This document shows, piece by piece, positions 1 through 10,119 of a DNA stretch of 64,000 nucleotides. The position numbers and the translations under genes were made by a program. Source of the stretch: an uncultured Aquimarina sp. GTDB taxonomy: Bacteria; Bacteroidota; Bacteroidia; Flavobacteriales; Flavobacteriaceae. The DNA is taken from assembly GCA_947495425.1 (NCBI GenBank), contig CANLYR010000006.1, forward strand, positions 97,324 through 161,323, given 5' to 3'. The notes below the pieces were generated by a model. The model made no database searches, was not told the DNA's origin, and saw nothing but the letters and a program-made list of their open reading frames with translations. The number at the start of each line of letters is the position of its first letter. The stretch's first letter is position 1.

Positions 1-68
1 ATTTTATACCAAGTTTAGTCAACGTATTGATTCGGGATTTTTATATAATTAAATAAGTAAATCGAAAT

Positions 69-117
69 GAGGAATGCTGATTATCGAAGGACAGAGACCT
101 TAATTCATAATCACCTC
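69..117 (+). promoter_or_regulatory. Candidate structured leader of rpsD
   Basis: The untranslated stretch 20 bases before rpsD can fold into one long hairpin. GAGG (69-72) pairs with CCTC (114-117), GATTAT (79-84) with ATAATC (107-112), and AAGG (87-90) with CCTT (98-101). S4 is a classical autogenous regulator that binds its own mRNA in several bacteria, so a leader that senses S4 is a reasonable inference. It could also be a simple processing or stability hairpin. I have no covariation evidence. Confidence 0.45.
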
Positions 118-136
118 TATAACTAAATTATTAATA

Positions 137-742
137 ATGGCAAGATATACTGGTCCAAAAACTAAAATCGCTCGAAAATTTGGTGAAGCGATATTCGGAG
201 ACGACAAGTCATTCGAAAGAAGAAATTACCCTCCTGGGCAACATGGTAACAACAGAAGAAGAGGTAAAAAAAGTGAATATGCTATCCAGTTAATGGAAAA
301 GCAAAAAGCTAAATATACATACGGAGTTCTAGAACGACAGTTCCGTAATATGTTCGAAAAAGCAACACGTGCTCAAGGTATTACCGGTGAGGTTTTATTA
401 CAGCTTTGTGAATCTCGTCTGGATAATGTAGTATTCAGAATGGGATTAGCTAATTCTCGAAGAGGTGCCAGACAATTGGTTTCTCACAGACATATTACTG
501 TTAATGGACAACAGGTTAACATTCCATCTTATCAATTGAAAGCTGGTGATGTTGTAAGTGTAAGAGAAAAATCAAAATCATTAGAAGTAATTCAAAACTC
601 ACTTGCCAACAATAGCAAAGTGTACGAATGGATCACATTTAATAATGACACAAAACAAGGTACTTTTGTATCTGTTCCAGCTAGAATTCAGATTCCGGAA
701 AACATAAATGAACAATTCATTGTCGAATTATACTCTAAGTAA
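137..742 (+). CDS. rpsD: 30S ribosomal protein S4
   Basis: Primary 16S rRNA-binding protein that nucleates assembly of the 30S body. The 201-residue length is normal for Bacteroidota. The N-terminal part begins [17 protein letters not shown], followed by the basic [11 protein letters not shown] stretch. The S4 RNA-binding fold follows from about residue 92, with the [11 protein letters not shown] and [14 protein letters not shown] segments. It lies 24 bases before rpoA, as in the usual rpsM-rpsK-rpsD-rpoA-rplQ order; the upstream genes would be outside the window. A possible autoregulatory hairpin precedes it. The identification is secure. Confidence 0.98.
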   Translation: MARYTGPKTKIARKFGEAIFGDDKSFERRNYPPGQHGNNRRRGKKSEYAIQLMEKQKAKYTYGVLERQFRNMFEKATRAQGITGEVLLQLCESRLDNVVFRMGLANSRRGARQLVSHRHITVNGQQVNIPSYQLKAGDVVSVREKSKSLEVIQNSLANNSKVYEWITFNNDTKQGTFVSVPARIQIPENINEQFIVELYSK

Positions 743-766
743 TAACGCTAAAGAAGAAACAACAAC

Positions 767-1759
767 ATGGCAATATTAAATTTTCAGAAGCCCGATAAAG
801 TTATCATGATCGACTCGACTGAGTTTGATGGTAAATTTGAATTTAGACCATTAGAACCGGGATATGGATTGACAGTTGGTAACGCTTTGCGAAGAGTTTT
901 GCTATCTTCTTTAGAGGGATTCGCTATAACTTCTCTTAGAATAGAAGGTGTAGATCACGAATTTTCTACTATATCTGGAGTGGTAGAAGATGTTACAGAA
1001 ATTATTCTAAATCTTAAGCAAGTACGTTTCAAACGTCAAATTGAGGATATAGATAATGAATCTGTTACGATTTCTATTTCGGGTCAAGAACAGCTAACTG
1101 CTGGGGATTTTCAGAAATTTATTTCTGGATTTCAAGTACTAAATCCTGATTTGGTAATCTGTAATATGGATAAAAAAGTAGCACTTAACCTAGAAATTAC
1201 TATCGAAAAGGGTAGAGGTTATGTTCCTGCTGAAGAAAATAAGAAAGCTAACGCTCCTATTGGAACTATATTTACAGATTCTATATACACGCCGATCAAA
1301 AATGTTAAATACAGCATCGAAAATTATCGTGTAGAGCAAAAAACCGATTACGAAAAATTAGTTTTCGAAATTGTAACAGATGGTTCCATTCATCCAAAAG
1401 ATGCATTAACAGAAGCAGCCAAAATTTTAATTCATCACTTTATGCTTTTCTCTGATGAGCGTATTACTTTAGAAGCTGATGAGATTGCACAAACAGAAAC
1501 TTATGATGAAGAATCACTTCACATGAGACAGTTGTTAAAAACGAAGTTGATCGATATGGACCTTTCTGTACGTGCGCTTAACTGTTTGAAAGCTGCAGAA
1601 GTTGATACATTAGGAGATTTGGTATCTTACAACAAGAATGACTTAATGAAGTTCCGTAACTTTGGAAAGAAATCTTTAACAGAGCTCGAAGAGCTAGTAA
1701 ATGTTAAAGGTCTTAATTTCGGTATGGATCTTTCTAAATATAAATTAGATAAAGACTAA
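767..1759 (+). CDS. rpoA: DNA-directed RNA polymerase subunit alpha
   Basis: Alpha subunit of RNA polymerase, which dimerises to start core assembly and contacts promoter DNA and regulators through its C-terminal domain. At 330 residues it is full length. The N-terminal domain carries the diagnostic [20 protein letters not shown] motif near residues 29-48. The C-terminal helix-hairpin-helix domain includes [18 protein letters not shown] and [10 protein letters not shown] near residues 268-310. It sits in the ribosomal protein operon between rpsD and rplQ. A strong hairpin begins at its stop codon and fills the gap to rplQ. Confidence 0.98.
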   Translation: MAILNFQKPDKVIMIDSTEFDGKFEFRPLEPGYGLTVGNALRRVLLSSLEGFAITSLRIEGVDHEFSTISGVVEDVTEIILNLKQVRFKRQIEDIDNESVTISISGQEQLTAGDFQKFISGFQVLNPDLVICNMDKKVALNLEITIEKGRGYVPAEENKKANAPIGTIFTDSIYTPIKNVKYSIENYRVEQKTDYEKLVFEIVTDGSIHPKDALTEAAKILIHHFMLFSDERITLEADEIAQTETYDEESLHMRQLLKTKLIDMDLSVRALNCLKAAEVDTLGDLVSYNKNDLMKFRNFGKKSLTELEELVNVKGLNFGMDLSKYKLDKD

Positions 1760-1809
1760 TCCATCATAATTTGCGCTCTGCATGAGGCGGATTGAGCAAG
1801 ATGATGATT
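1758..1809 (+). promoter_or_regulatory. Hairpin between rpoA and rplQ
   Basis: The short rpoA-rplQ gap is almost entirely palindromic. AATC (1758-1761) pairs with GATT (1806-1809), ATCAT (1763-1767) with ATGAT (1801-1805), and TT plus GCTC (1771-1778) with GAGCAA (1794-1799), with small bulges. There is no U-tract, so it is not an intrinsic terminator. It ends 13 bases before the rplQ start codon, where it could limit ribosome access or mark an RNase site. A role in L17 autoregulation is speculative. Confidence 0.45.
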
Positions 1810-1822
1810 AAAAGTAAATGTC

Positions 1823-2302
1823 ATGAGACACGGAAAAAAAGTAAATCACTTAGGAAGAAAAACAGCACATCGTAAAGCTATGCTTGCAAATATGGCTTGT
1901 TCCCTAATTGAACACAAAAGAATCAACACTACAGTTGCTAAGGCTAAAGCACTTAAGCAGTTTGTAGAGCCATTGGTAACCAAGTCAAAAGAAGATACAA
2001 CACACAATCGTCGTATCGTATTTAGTAGATTGCGTAATAAATATGCGGTTACTGAATTATTTAGAGATGTTGCAACTAAAGTTGGTGATCGCCCTGGTGG
2101 ATATACAAGAATTATAAAACTTGGAAATCGTTTAGGGGATAACGCAGATATGGCAATGATTGAATTAGTAGATTACAATGAGTTGTACAATGCTGGTAAA
2201 CCAGCTAAGAAGAAAGCAAGAAGACGAGGCGGGAAAGGAAAGAAAGCTGAAACTGCCCCTGTAGCCCCAGCAACAGACACTACTAATTCTGAAGAAGAAT
2301 AA
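1823..2302 (+). CDS. rplQ: 50S ribosomal protein L17
   Basis: Large-subunit protein L17, located near the exit tunnel. The conserved core ([20 protein letters not shown], then [20 protein letters not shown]) covers about residues 1-118. The last 40 residues are a Lys/Arg-rich then Ala/Thr/Glu-rich tail, which makes the protein longer (159 residues) than the roughly 127 of Escherichia coli; such tails are common in this phylum. An earlier ATG at 1818 is followed at once by a stop, so 1823 is the start. An intrinsic terminator follows, making this the last gene of the operon. Confidence 0.97.
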   Translation: MRHGKKVNHLGRKTAHRKAMLANMACSLIEHKRINTTVAKAKALKQFVEPLVTKSKEDTTHNRRIVFSRLRNKYAVTELFRDVATKVGDRPGGYTRIIKLGNRLGDNADMAMIELVDYNELYNAGKPAKKKARRRGGKGKKAETAPVAPATDTTNSEEE

Positions 2303-2330
2303 ATGAAAAATGTGGAAGCACATAATAATA

Positions 2331-2365
2331 AAAGGATAAGCGTTTAACGTTTATCCTTTTTTTTT
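2331..2365 (+). terminator. Intrinsic terminator after rplQ
   Basis: A 12-bp stem (2331-2342 with 2348-2359, one G-U pair) around a five-base loop is followed by an unbroken T-run to 2365. It closes the rpsD-rpoA-rplQ operon. Confidence 0.93.
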
Positions 2366-2519
2366 GAATAATTTTGAAAAGGTTTTCCTCCACCTAAAAG
2401 GAGCATTAGATATATCAAAATTTAAAGATGAAATGAAGTAGTTCTTGCAATTTGAGCATGTATCAGCCAGTTACTGCGTAAATTTTATCTTATCATTGAA
2501 AACTATATTATAAAAACAG

Positions 2520-3635
2520 ATGAAATATCAATCTCGAAAAAAAGCGATTCTTTTATTAGCAGACGGCACAATCTTTCACGGTAAAGCTGTCGGAAAAACG
2601 GGTAGTGCCTTTGGTGAAGTTTGTTTTAATACAGGTATGACAGGGTATCAAGAAATTTTCACAGATCCCTCGTATTATGGACAACTCATGGTAACCACCA
2701 ACGCTCATATTGGTAATTATGGTGCTAATGAAGAAGAAGTAGAATCAGATTCTATTAAAATTGCAGGTCTTATTGTAAAAAACTTTAGTTACGAGTACTC
2801 CAGGAATCTAGCGCATAGCTCTCTTCAAGAGTTTCTAGAAAAATATAACCTATTGGCAATATCAGATGTAGATACACGTGCTTTAGTTAGTTATATTAGA
2901 GACAATGGTGCTATGAATGCTGTGATTTCTACAGAACTTGACGATATAGATAAGCTAAAACAGCAGTTAGCTAATGTTCCTGATATGAATGGGCTAGAAT
3001 TAGCTTCTAAGGTGTCTACAACAAAACCATACTTTTTTGGTGATTCTAATGCTACTTACAAGATTTCGGCACTTGATATAGGAATAAAGAAAAACATACT
3101 GCGCAACCTCGCAAAAAGAGATGCATACATAAAAGTATTTCCATATAATACCACATTTGAAGAGATGAGTGAATGGGGTCCTGATGGATATTTCTTGTCT
3201 AATGGACCTGGTGATCCAGAACCTTTAACAGAGGCTATCGACACAGCAAAAGAAATCATTGATAAAAACTTACCGTTATTTGGAATATGTCTGGGGCATC
3301 AAGTTATTGCATTGGCTAATGGAGTGAGTACCTACAAGATGCATCATGGGCATAGAGGAATAAATCACCCTGTTAAAAATATAATTACTGGCAAGGGCGA
3401 AATTACTTCGCAAAATCATGGGTTTGCTATTCATAGAGAAGAAACCGAAAAGCATGCCGATATTGAGATTACTCATGTACACCTCAACGATCATACTGTG
3501 GCTGGAATTAAGATGAAAAATAAAAACTGTTTCTCTGTGCAATATCATCCTGAAGCTAGCCCAGGACCAAATGATTCAACATATCTGTTTGATCAGTTTA
3601 TAGAGAATATCAAAAACGCAAAAACTACAGCATAA
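2520..3635 (+). CDS. carA: Carbamoyl-phosphate synthase small (glutaminase) subunit
   Basis: Glutamine-hydrolysing subunit that supplies ammonia to CarB for carbamoyl phosphate, the precursor of arginine and pyrimidines. The N-terminal CPSase small-chain domain spans about residues 8-140 (GTIFHGKAVG, GEVCFNTGMTGYQEI). The class I glutamine amidotransferase domain follows, with NGPGDP, the nucleophile Cys near residue 257 in GICLGHQ, and the His/Glu pair in QYHPEAS near 342-344. Length (371 residues) is normal. carB is not adjacent or anywhere in the window, so the two subunits are encoded apart. The 217-bp gap before it shows no clear promoter. Confidence 0.97.
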   Translation: MKYQSRKKAILLLADGTIFHGKAVGKTGSAFGEVCFNTGMTGYQEIFTDPSYYGQLMVTTNAHIGNYGANEEEVESDSIKIAGLIVKNFSYEYSRNLAHSSLQEFLEKYNLLAISDVDTRALVSYIRDNGAMNAVISTELDDIDKLKQQLANVPDMNGLELASKVSTTKPYFFGDSNATYKISALDIGIKKNILRNLAKRDAYIKVFPYNTTFEEMSEWGPDGYFLSNGPGDPEPLTEAIDTAKEIIDKNLPLFGICLGHQVIALANGVSTYKMHHGHRGINHPVKNIITGKGEITSQNHGFAIHREETEKHADIEITHVHLNDHTVAGIKMKNKNCFSVQYHPEASPGPNDSTYLFDQFIENIKNAKTTA

Positions 3636-3792
3636 AACCTCGTTTTTCTCATAGAATCTCAAGGTTTTTGTAAGATTCAAGCCTATAACGTTATAGTTAA
3701 TAACTTACAAGTTGTATTGAGGTTTTCGTAGTAAATTAGGGTTTTTTCGACGATGTTAGAGGGAACTGGTTTTGTATATTGCAGAGAATTAA

Positions 3793-5109
<1,317 letters not shown>

Positions 5110-5129
5110 AAGCAATACATATAAGGTGA

Positions 5130-5165
5130 AAAGAGGGTGTCGTTTTAGACACCCTCTTTCTTTTT
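5130..5165 (+). terminator. Intrinsic terminator after eno
   Basis: A perfect 12-bp stem (5130-5141 with 5148-5159) around GTTTTA is followed by CTTTTT. It ends the monocistronic eno transcript. Confidence 0.93.
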
Positions 5166-5284
5166 AAAAGATAATTTTGAAAAAGCCTCATAAGCTTAAA
5201 AATCATAAGATGATTAATAATATATTAACACTATATTTCGTAATTTAGCGACGCTTACAATAACAGTAAATTCTAAATAATCAT

Positions 5285-6571
5285 ATGTCAAAAATAGCTA
5301 CGTTAGAAATCGACGGTCAAAAATATGAGTTTCCAATTATAAAAGGAACAGAGAACGAATTAGGAATTGATATCAAAACGCTTAGAGGAGTAACCGGAGG
5401 GGTTACAACCTTAGATCCAGGATATAAAAATACTGGAAGTTGTGAGAGTGCAATTACTTTTCTAGATGGGGAGAAAGCAATTTTAAGATACCGTGGGTAT
5501 TCCATAGAAGAACTAGCTGAGAAAGCAGATTTTTTAGAAGTTTGTTACTTGTTGATTTTTGGAGAATTACCAAATGCAGAACAGCTAGATAAATTTGATA
5601 AAGACATTAAAGAGGAATCACAGGTAGATGAGGATATGAAGAAAATCTTGGATGGTTTTCCTAAAAGTGCACATCCTATGGGAGTATTGTCTTCGTTAAC
5701 AAGTGCGTTAATTGCTTTTAATCCTGGTTCTGTTGATGTAGATTCTGAAGAAGAAATGTATGGAGCAATCGTAAAAATATTGGCAAAATTTCCAGTACTT
5801 GCGGCATGGACAATGAGAAAGAGAAAAAGCCTTCCTTTAGACTATGGAGATAATTCATTAGGGTATGTAGAGAATTTGCACAAAATGATGTTTGCAAAAC
5901 CTAATCAAGCATATGAGGCAAATAAGATAGTAAATAATGCACTAGATAAATTATTGATTCTTCATGCAGATCATGAACAAAACTGTTCTACGTCTACCGT
6001 AAGGATCGTAGGCTCTTCTCATGCAGGACTATTTGCTTCTCTATCAGCAGGAATATCTGCATTATGGGGGCCATTACATGGTGGAGCAAATCAAGCAGTT
6101 ATTGAAATGCTAGAAGCTATCAAAGAAGATGGTGGGGATACAGATAAGTATATAGCCAAAGCAAAAGACAAAGATGACCCGTTTCGATTAATGGGATTTG
6201 GTCATAGAGTATATAAGAATTTTGACCCAAGAGCCAAAATTATCAAAAAATCAGCAGAAGAAGTACTCGCAGATCTAGGGATAGAAGATCCAGTTCTCGA
6301 CATAGCAAAAGGTTTGGCAGAAGTAGCATTGAAAGATGAATACTTTGTAAAACGAAAATTATACCCTAATGTAGATTTTTACTCAGGGATTATTTATAGA
6401 GCTTTAGGTATTCCTACAGAGATGTTTACAGTTATGTTTGCATTAGGAAGATTGCCAGGTTGGATTGCTCAATGGAGAGAAATGCGTCTTCGTAAAGAAC
6501 CTATAGGGCGACCAAGACAGATTTATATTGGTGAAAACGAAAGAGCCTTCAAGTCGATCTCTGATCGCTAG
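5285..6571 (+). CDS. gltA: Citrate synthase (type II)
   Basis: Condenses oxaloacetate and acetyl-CoA to citrate at the entry of the TCA cycle. The 428-residue length and the N-terminal beta domain (MSKIATLEIDGQKYEFP) fit the Gram-negative type II enzyme. Catalytic motifs are HADHEQNCSTSTVR, GFGHRVYKNFDPRA (His near residue 309) and PNVDFYSGI (Asp near residue 363). Start ATG at 5285 follows an AT-rich leader. It is monocistronic, bounded by the eno terminator and its own terminator. No allosteric NADH site was assessed. Confidence 0.97.
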   Translation: MSKIATLEIDGQKYEFPIIKGTENELGIDIKTLRGVTGGVTTLDPGYKNTGSCESAITFLDGEKAILRYRGYSIEELAEKADFLEVCYLLIFGELPNAEQLDKFDKDIKEESQVDEDMKKILDGFPKSAHPMGVLSSLTSALIAFNPGSVDVDSEEEMYGAIVKILAKFPVLAAWTMRKRKSLPLDYGDNSLGYVENLHKMMFAKPNQAYEANKIVNNALDKLLILHADHEQNCSTSTVRIVGSSHAGLFASLSAGISALWGPLHGGANQAVIEMLEAIKEDGGDTDKYIAKAKDKDDPFRLMGFGHRVYKNFDPRAKIIKKSAEEVLADLGIEDPVLDIAKGLAEVALKDEYFVKRKLYPNVDFYSGIIYRALGIPTEMFTVMFALGRLPGWIAQWREMRLRKEPIGRPRQIYIGENERAFKSISDR

Positions 6572-6593
6572 AATAATCGTAACTATATAACTT

Positions 6594-6621
6594 AGGCGTT
6601 GACATTTTCAACGCCTTTTTT
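6594..6621 (+). terminator. Intrinsic terminator after gltA
   Basis: A perfect 9-bp stem, AGGCGTTGA (6594-6602) with TCAACGCCT (6608-6616), is followed by a run of T. Confidence 0.9.
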
Positions 6622-6712
6622 ATTACGCCTATTTAATCTATGTACATGGTAATATAGAAACTTTGGCTTTTAAAATTTGAAAATAAACCGTGATTTTTTT
6701 TGAATAAAATAG

Positions 6713-6742
6713 TTTCAGTAAAATAGTGTCTTTATATATTTG
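6713..6742 (+). promoter_or_regulatory. Bacteroidota-type promoter for the DDAH-like gene
   Basis: TATATTTG at 6735-6742 matches the TAnnTTTG -7 box exactly. TTTC at 6713-6716 is a one-mismatch -33 element with an 18-base spacer. Transcription would start near 6749, about 40 bases before the TTG start codon. Confidence 0.6.
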
Positions 6743-6790
6743 CGTAACTACTCATGTTAACGATATTGTTTACACTTAAAAGCTAAATTC

Positions 6791-7705
6791 TTGAAATTAA
6801 ATATACAAAATGAAACATCCAGACTTAGAGCCGTAGTTTTAGGTACAGCAACAGATAATGGACCAATTCCAGAACTGGAAAATGCTTATGACCCTAAGTC
6901 TATAGAACACATAAAGGCTGGCACGTATCCTAAGGAAAAAGATATGGTAACCGAGATGAATGCTGTAGCCAAAGTTTTTGAGAAATATGATGTAAAAGTG
7001 TACAGACCAGAAATAATAAAAGGATATAACCAGATTTTTTCCAGAGATATAGCTTTGGTTATCGAAGATAAATTTATAAAATCAAATATACTTCCCGATC
7101 GAGAAAAAGAAATAAAAGCGATACAACATGTAATTGATCAGATACATCCCGAAAAAGTGTACAAAGCACCATCAGAGGATATTCATTTTGAAGGAGGAGA
7201 TATCATGATTCATAATGATCATATCTTTATTGGTACTTATAAAGGAGAAGAATATTCAGATTGTATTGTAGCACGTACCAATATGAAAGGTGTAGCCTAT
7301 ATTAAATCACTTTTTCCTAACAAAACAGTAAAAGAGTTTGACCTTAATAAGTCTATGAAAGACCCCAAGGACAATGCTTTACATTTAGATTGTTGTTTTC
7401 AACCTGTAGGGAAAGATAAGGCAATTATTCATAAAGAAGGGTTTAGAAATCCATTGGATTATGAGTATCTGGTTGATTTTTTTGGAAAAGAGAATTTATT
7501 TCACATTGATAAAAATGAGATGTATCATATGAATTCTAATATTTTTTCTATTGCAGAAGATATAGTGATTTCAGAACAAAATTTTACTCGATTAAATATA
7601 TGGCTTAGAAGTCTAAATATCACAGTAGAAGAAGTGCCATATGCTGAAATAGCCAAGCAAGAGGGATTATTACGCTGTTCTACAATGCCTTTAATAAGAG
7701 ATTAA
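6791..7705 (+). CDS. Dimethylarginine dimethylaminohydrolase / arginine deiminase-fold hydrolase
   Basis: Member of the guanidino-group modifying superfamily (pentein fold), which hydrolyses arginine-like substrates through a covalent Cys intermediate. Visible catalytic elements are FEGGD near residues 133-137, the His in ALHLDCC near 198, and the Cys in LLRCSTMP at residue 296, close to the C-terminus as expected. The length (304 residues) fits. The start is TTG at 6791, because the next in-frame ATG would remove the conserved N-terminal strand (LRAVVLG). Substrate cannot be fixed from motifs: dimethylarginine, arginine or peptidyl-arginine are all possible. It sits 87 bp before ctlX, a related hydrolase, which suggests linked arginine or citrulline metabolism. 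Confidence 0.85.
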   Translation: MKLNIQNETSRLRAVVLGTATDNGPIPELENAYDPKSIEHIKAGTYPKEKDMVTEMNAVAKVFEKYDVKVYRPEIIKGYNQIFSRDIALVIEDKFIKSNILPDREKEIKAIQHVIDQIHPEKVYKAPSEDIHFEGGDIMIHNDHIFIGTYKGEEYSDCIVARTNMKGVAYIKSLFPNKTVKEFDLNKSMKDPKDNALHLDCCFQPVGKDKAIIHKEGFRNPLDYEYLVDFFGKENLFHIDKNEMYHMNSNIFSIAEDIVISEQNFTRLNIWLRSLNITVEEVPYAEIAKQEGLLRCSTMPLIRD

Positions 7706-7792
7706 TATTTATATGTTTTATTAGTAATTCGAATAGTTTGCGTAGACGTAGAACTTCTAATTGCTAGTTCGTACTAGGAAATTTTGTAAAAG

Positions 7793-8719
7793 ATGAAACA
7801 AGCAACAAATACAATAGTGATGATTCGTCCTGTAAAATTCAGGATGAATGAACAAACTGCAGTAAATAATTATTACCAAGAAAATAAAAGTATAGTCGAT
7901 GCGAATACTAAAGCTCAACAAGAATTTGATGCATTTGTGGGTATATTGAAAGGTGTAGGAGTTAATGTCCTTGTTATTGATGACGATCCCAAAAATGATA
8001 CTCCAGACTCTATTTTTCCTAATAATTGGATTTCTTTTCATGAAAATGGTGATGTGGGGCTATATCCTATGTTTGCAGTGAATAGACGCAGAGAGCGAAG
8101 ACCAGAAATTCTTGATTACATTGAGTCATTAGGATTTGAGATAAAAAATATCATAGACTATACAGCAGCTGAAGCCGATGAAGTTTTTCTAGAAGGTACG
8201 GGTAGTCTGGTTTTAGATCGTTCGAATAAAAAAGCATATTGTGCACTTTCTCCTCGTGCTAATGAAGAGTTGCTTATAGAATTTTGTGAAGATTTTGAGT
8301 ATACACCAGTAATCTTTACTGCATATCAAACATTTAATGGAGATAGGCTTCCTATATACCATACTAACGTTATGATGGGAGTAGGAGAAACATTTGTTAT
8401 TGTTTGTCTGGATTGTATTGATGATAAAAAGGAACGAAAAAATTTGGTTAGCCACCTGAAGAATGATGGCAAAGAAGTGATAACAATCACAGAACAGCAA
8501 GTCGATAGTTTTGCAGGTAATGTGCTTCAAGTTGTAGGATCGCAAGAGAAGCGCTATCTTGTAATGTCATCATCAGCATATAACAGTTTAACAAAAGATC
8601 AAATAGCAAAAATAGAAAGACATTGTGAACTCCTCCATAGTGATCTTACTACAATAGAAACATTGGGTGGCGGAAGTGCACGTTGTATGATGGCAGAAGT
8701 TTTTCTTCCTGAAAAATAA
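7793..8719 (+). CDS. ctlX: Citrulline utilization hydrolase CtlX (amidinotransferase family)
   Basis: Pentein-fold hydrolase of the CtlX family, associated in other bacteria with citrulline or arginine breakdown. Family motifs are evident: MIRPVKFRMNEQT at the N-terminus, IFPNNWISFHENG, the acidic/Gly motif FLEGTGSLVLDR, the catalytic His in YHTNVMMGVG, and the catalytic Cys298 in GGGSARCMMAEVF ten residues from the end. The 308-residue length is normal. It follows the DDAH-like gene on the same strand and precedes an Rrf2 regulator, so the three may be co-regulated. The exact substrate is inferred from family naming only. Confidence 0.9.
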   Translation: MKQATNTIVMIRPVKFRMNEQTAVNNYYQENKSIVDANTKAQQEFDAFVGILKGVGVNVLVIDDDPKNDTPDSIFPNNWISFHENGDVGLYPMFAVNRRRERRPEILDYIESLGFEIKNIIDYTAAEADEVFLEGTGSLVLDRSNKKAYCALSPRANEELLIEFCEDFEYTPVIFTAYQTFNGDRLPIYHTNVMMGVGETFVIVCLDCIDDKKERKNLVSHLKNDGKEVITITEQQVDSFAGNVLQVVGSQEKRYLVMSSSAYNSLTKDQIAKIERHCELLHSDLTTIETLGGGSARCMMAEVFLPEK

Positions 8720-8800
8720 TCATTGTAATTTGCGAAATGATCAATTAAGGAGTAAAGCTACTAAACATAATAAATATCAATAGCTGAAAATAATTTAAAT

Positions 8801-9211
8801 ATGCTATCAAAGAAAACGAAATATGGAATTAAAGCACTTACCTATATTGCTAAAAAGAAGTGTGATCATCCTGTTCAAATCTCTGAGATTGCACAAAACG
8901 AGAACATTTCTCAAAAATTTTTAGAAAGTATATTACTGACTTTAAGAAAGAATGGTTTTCTTGGGTCTAAAAAAGGAAAAGGAGGAGGGTATTATCTTAT
9001 AAAAGAGCCCAAAGATATTTTTATGGCATCGGTCATTAGGATTTTAGAAGGCCCAATAGCGATGTTGCCCTGCGTAAGTCTTAATTTTTATGAAAAATGT
9101 GATGATTGCCCTGATGAAGACAGCTGTGCTGTGCATAGTTTGATGATTGAAGTAAGAGATAATACGCTCAAAGTTTTAGAGAATAAAACGTTAGCCGATT
9201 TTACCGATTAA
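8801..9211 (+). CDS. Rrf2-family transcriptional regulator
   Basis: Small winged-helix DNA-binding protein of the Rrf2 family (relatives include IscR, NsrR and CymR). The N-terminal half holds the conserved YGIKALTYIA helix, the recognition region QKFLESILLTLRKNG, and the wing KGKGGGYYL. A Cys cluster at residues 91, 100, 103 and 109 could bind an Fe-S cluster, as in IscR and NsrR, although the spacing differs from classical IscR. No isc/suf genes are adjacent. It ends two bases from the convergent CpcT-like gene. An inverted repeat over the ctlX stop codon could be its own operator; that is speculation. Confidence 0.9.
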   Translation: MLSKKTKYGIKALTYIAKKKCDHPVQISEIAQNENISQKFLESILLTLRKNGFLGSKKGKGGGYYLIKEPKDIFMASVIRILEGPIAMLPCVSLNFYEKCDDCPDEDSCAVHSLMIEVRDNTLKVLENKTLADFTD

Positions 9212-9213
9212 CA

Positions 9214-9837
9214 CTATTGATTTAATATTCTTCGATATTTGTAAGGGCCTGTTATTTTTCCCCAAACTTGTTTTCCTTTATTATCATAGCCCCTATTCCA
9301 AATAGATATTTTATCCTTACTTATGACAAAATTTGTAGTAATGTATTCAACACGTGGTGTAGAACTGAAACATAAATTTTTATTGGTTTTTCCAGAATAT
9401 ATAGTAGAGGTATTTTTTTCGTAATATACCTCACATCCATATCTAATTTCCAAACTATCCATAGTTAGTTTATTAAAAATTCTTTTGTTTTTCCAGCCTT
9501 TTCTATAATCTTTAGCATTGCGTATTTGATAATTTGTACTTTTAAAAGTGAAAGAATCTACTCTCTCATATTTTATGATACGTTGTCCATAAATCTGATC
9601 TATTTTTTTCCCATCATGTACTTCTGAATACAACCAATAATCAGGTTTATGCTCCCAAATCCTACTATTATTTAAATGTAGTAATGCAAAGCCTGGATCA
9701 TTCTTAGTTTGTTCTTCATTAGAAAATTCCCCTGATAAGAATACAACTAATTCATGCAATTCATTATCCTTTATAGTTTTAGAAGTACAGCCAAAAAGGA
9801 TAAGTAGGAGAAAAACAATACATAAAAATTTCTTCAT
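9214..9837 (-). CDS. CpcT/CpeT-family (chromophore lyase-like) lipoprotein
   Basis: A lipoprotein signal peptide (lipobox ending in Cys17, ILFGC) precedes a domain I recognise as CpcT/CpeT-like: LVVFLSGEFSNEEQ, RIWEHKPDYWLYSEV, QIYGQRIIKYER, GCEVYYEK and VWGKITGPYKYRR. In cyanobacteria this calycin-like fold attaches phycobilins to phycobiliproteins. Members in non-photosynthetic Bacteroidota have no phycobilisomes, so the ligand here is unknown. The 207-residue length fits signal peptide plus one domain. It is convergent with the Rrf2 gene (2-bp gap). It could bind another tetrapyrrole or a lipid; the sequence does not decide. Confidence 0.8.
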   Translation of the reverse strand: MKKFLCIVFLLLILFGCTSKTIKDNELHELVVFLSGEFSNEEQTKNDPGFALLHLNNSRIWEHKPDYWLYSEVHDGKKIDQIYGQRIIKYERVDSFTFKSTNYQIRNAKDYRKGWKNKRIFNKLTMDSLEIRYGCEVYYEKNTSTIYSGKTNKNLCFSSTPRVEYITTNFVISKDKISIWNRGYDNKGKQVWGKITGPYKYRRILNQ

Positions 9838-10119
9838 TCACTCATAGTATTAAAGTACGTTATAGCAAAAAAACATCCTATTAGTTGATTTTTTCATAAT
9901 AAGCTAAACTTGGTTAGTAGGATCAATCTTGTTTCAGGTTCTTGTGATCAGGTTTTTGATTAAAATCCTTTGTTTTGATACATTCTTACTCACAAAAAAA
10001 TACTCAAATTGTTAGAGTTTCTTAAATTGGGCTTATGTTAAAGATATGAAAAAAAAATTAAAAGGATTATTATGAATACGCGTTTTATCCGTATAATATA
10101 GCATTTAATCTGTTTTATG

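Noticed and set aside
9214..9837. Evidence of phycobilisomes or photosynthesis from the CpcT/CpeT-like domain
   Set aside because: No phycobiliprotein or other lyase genes are present, and the protein is a lipoprotein in an otherwise heterotrophic gene set.
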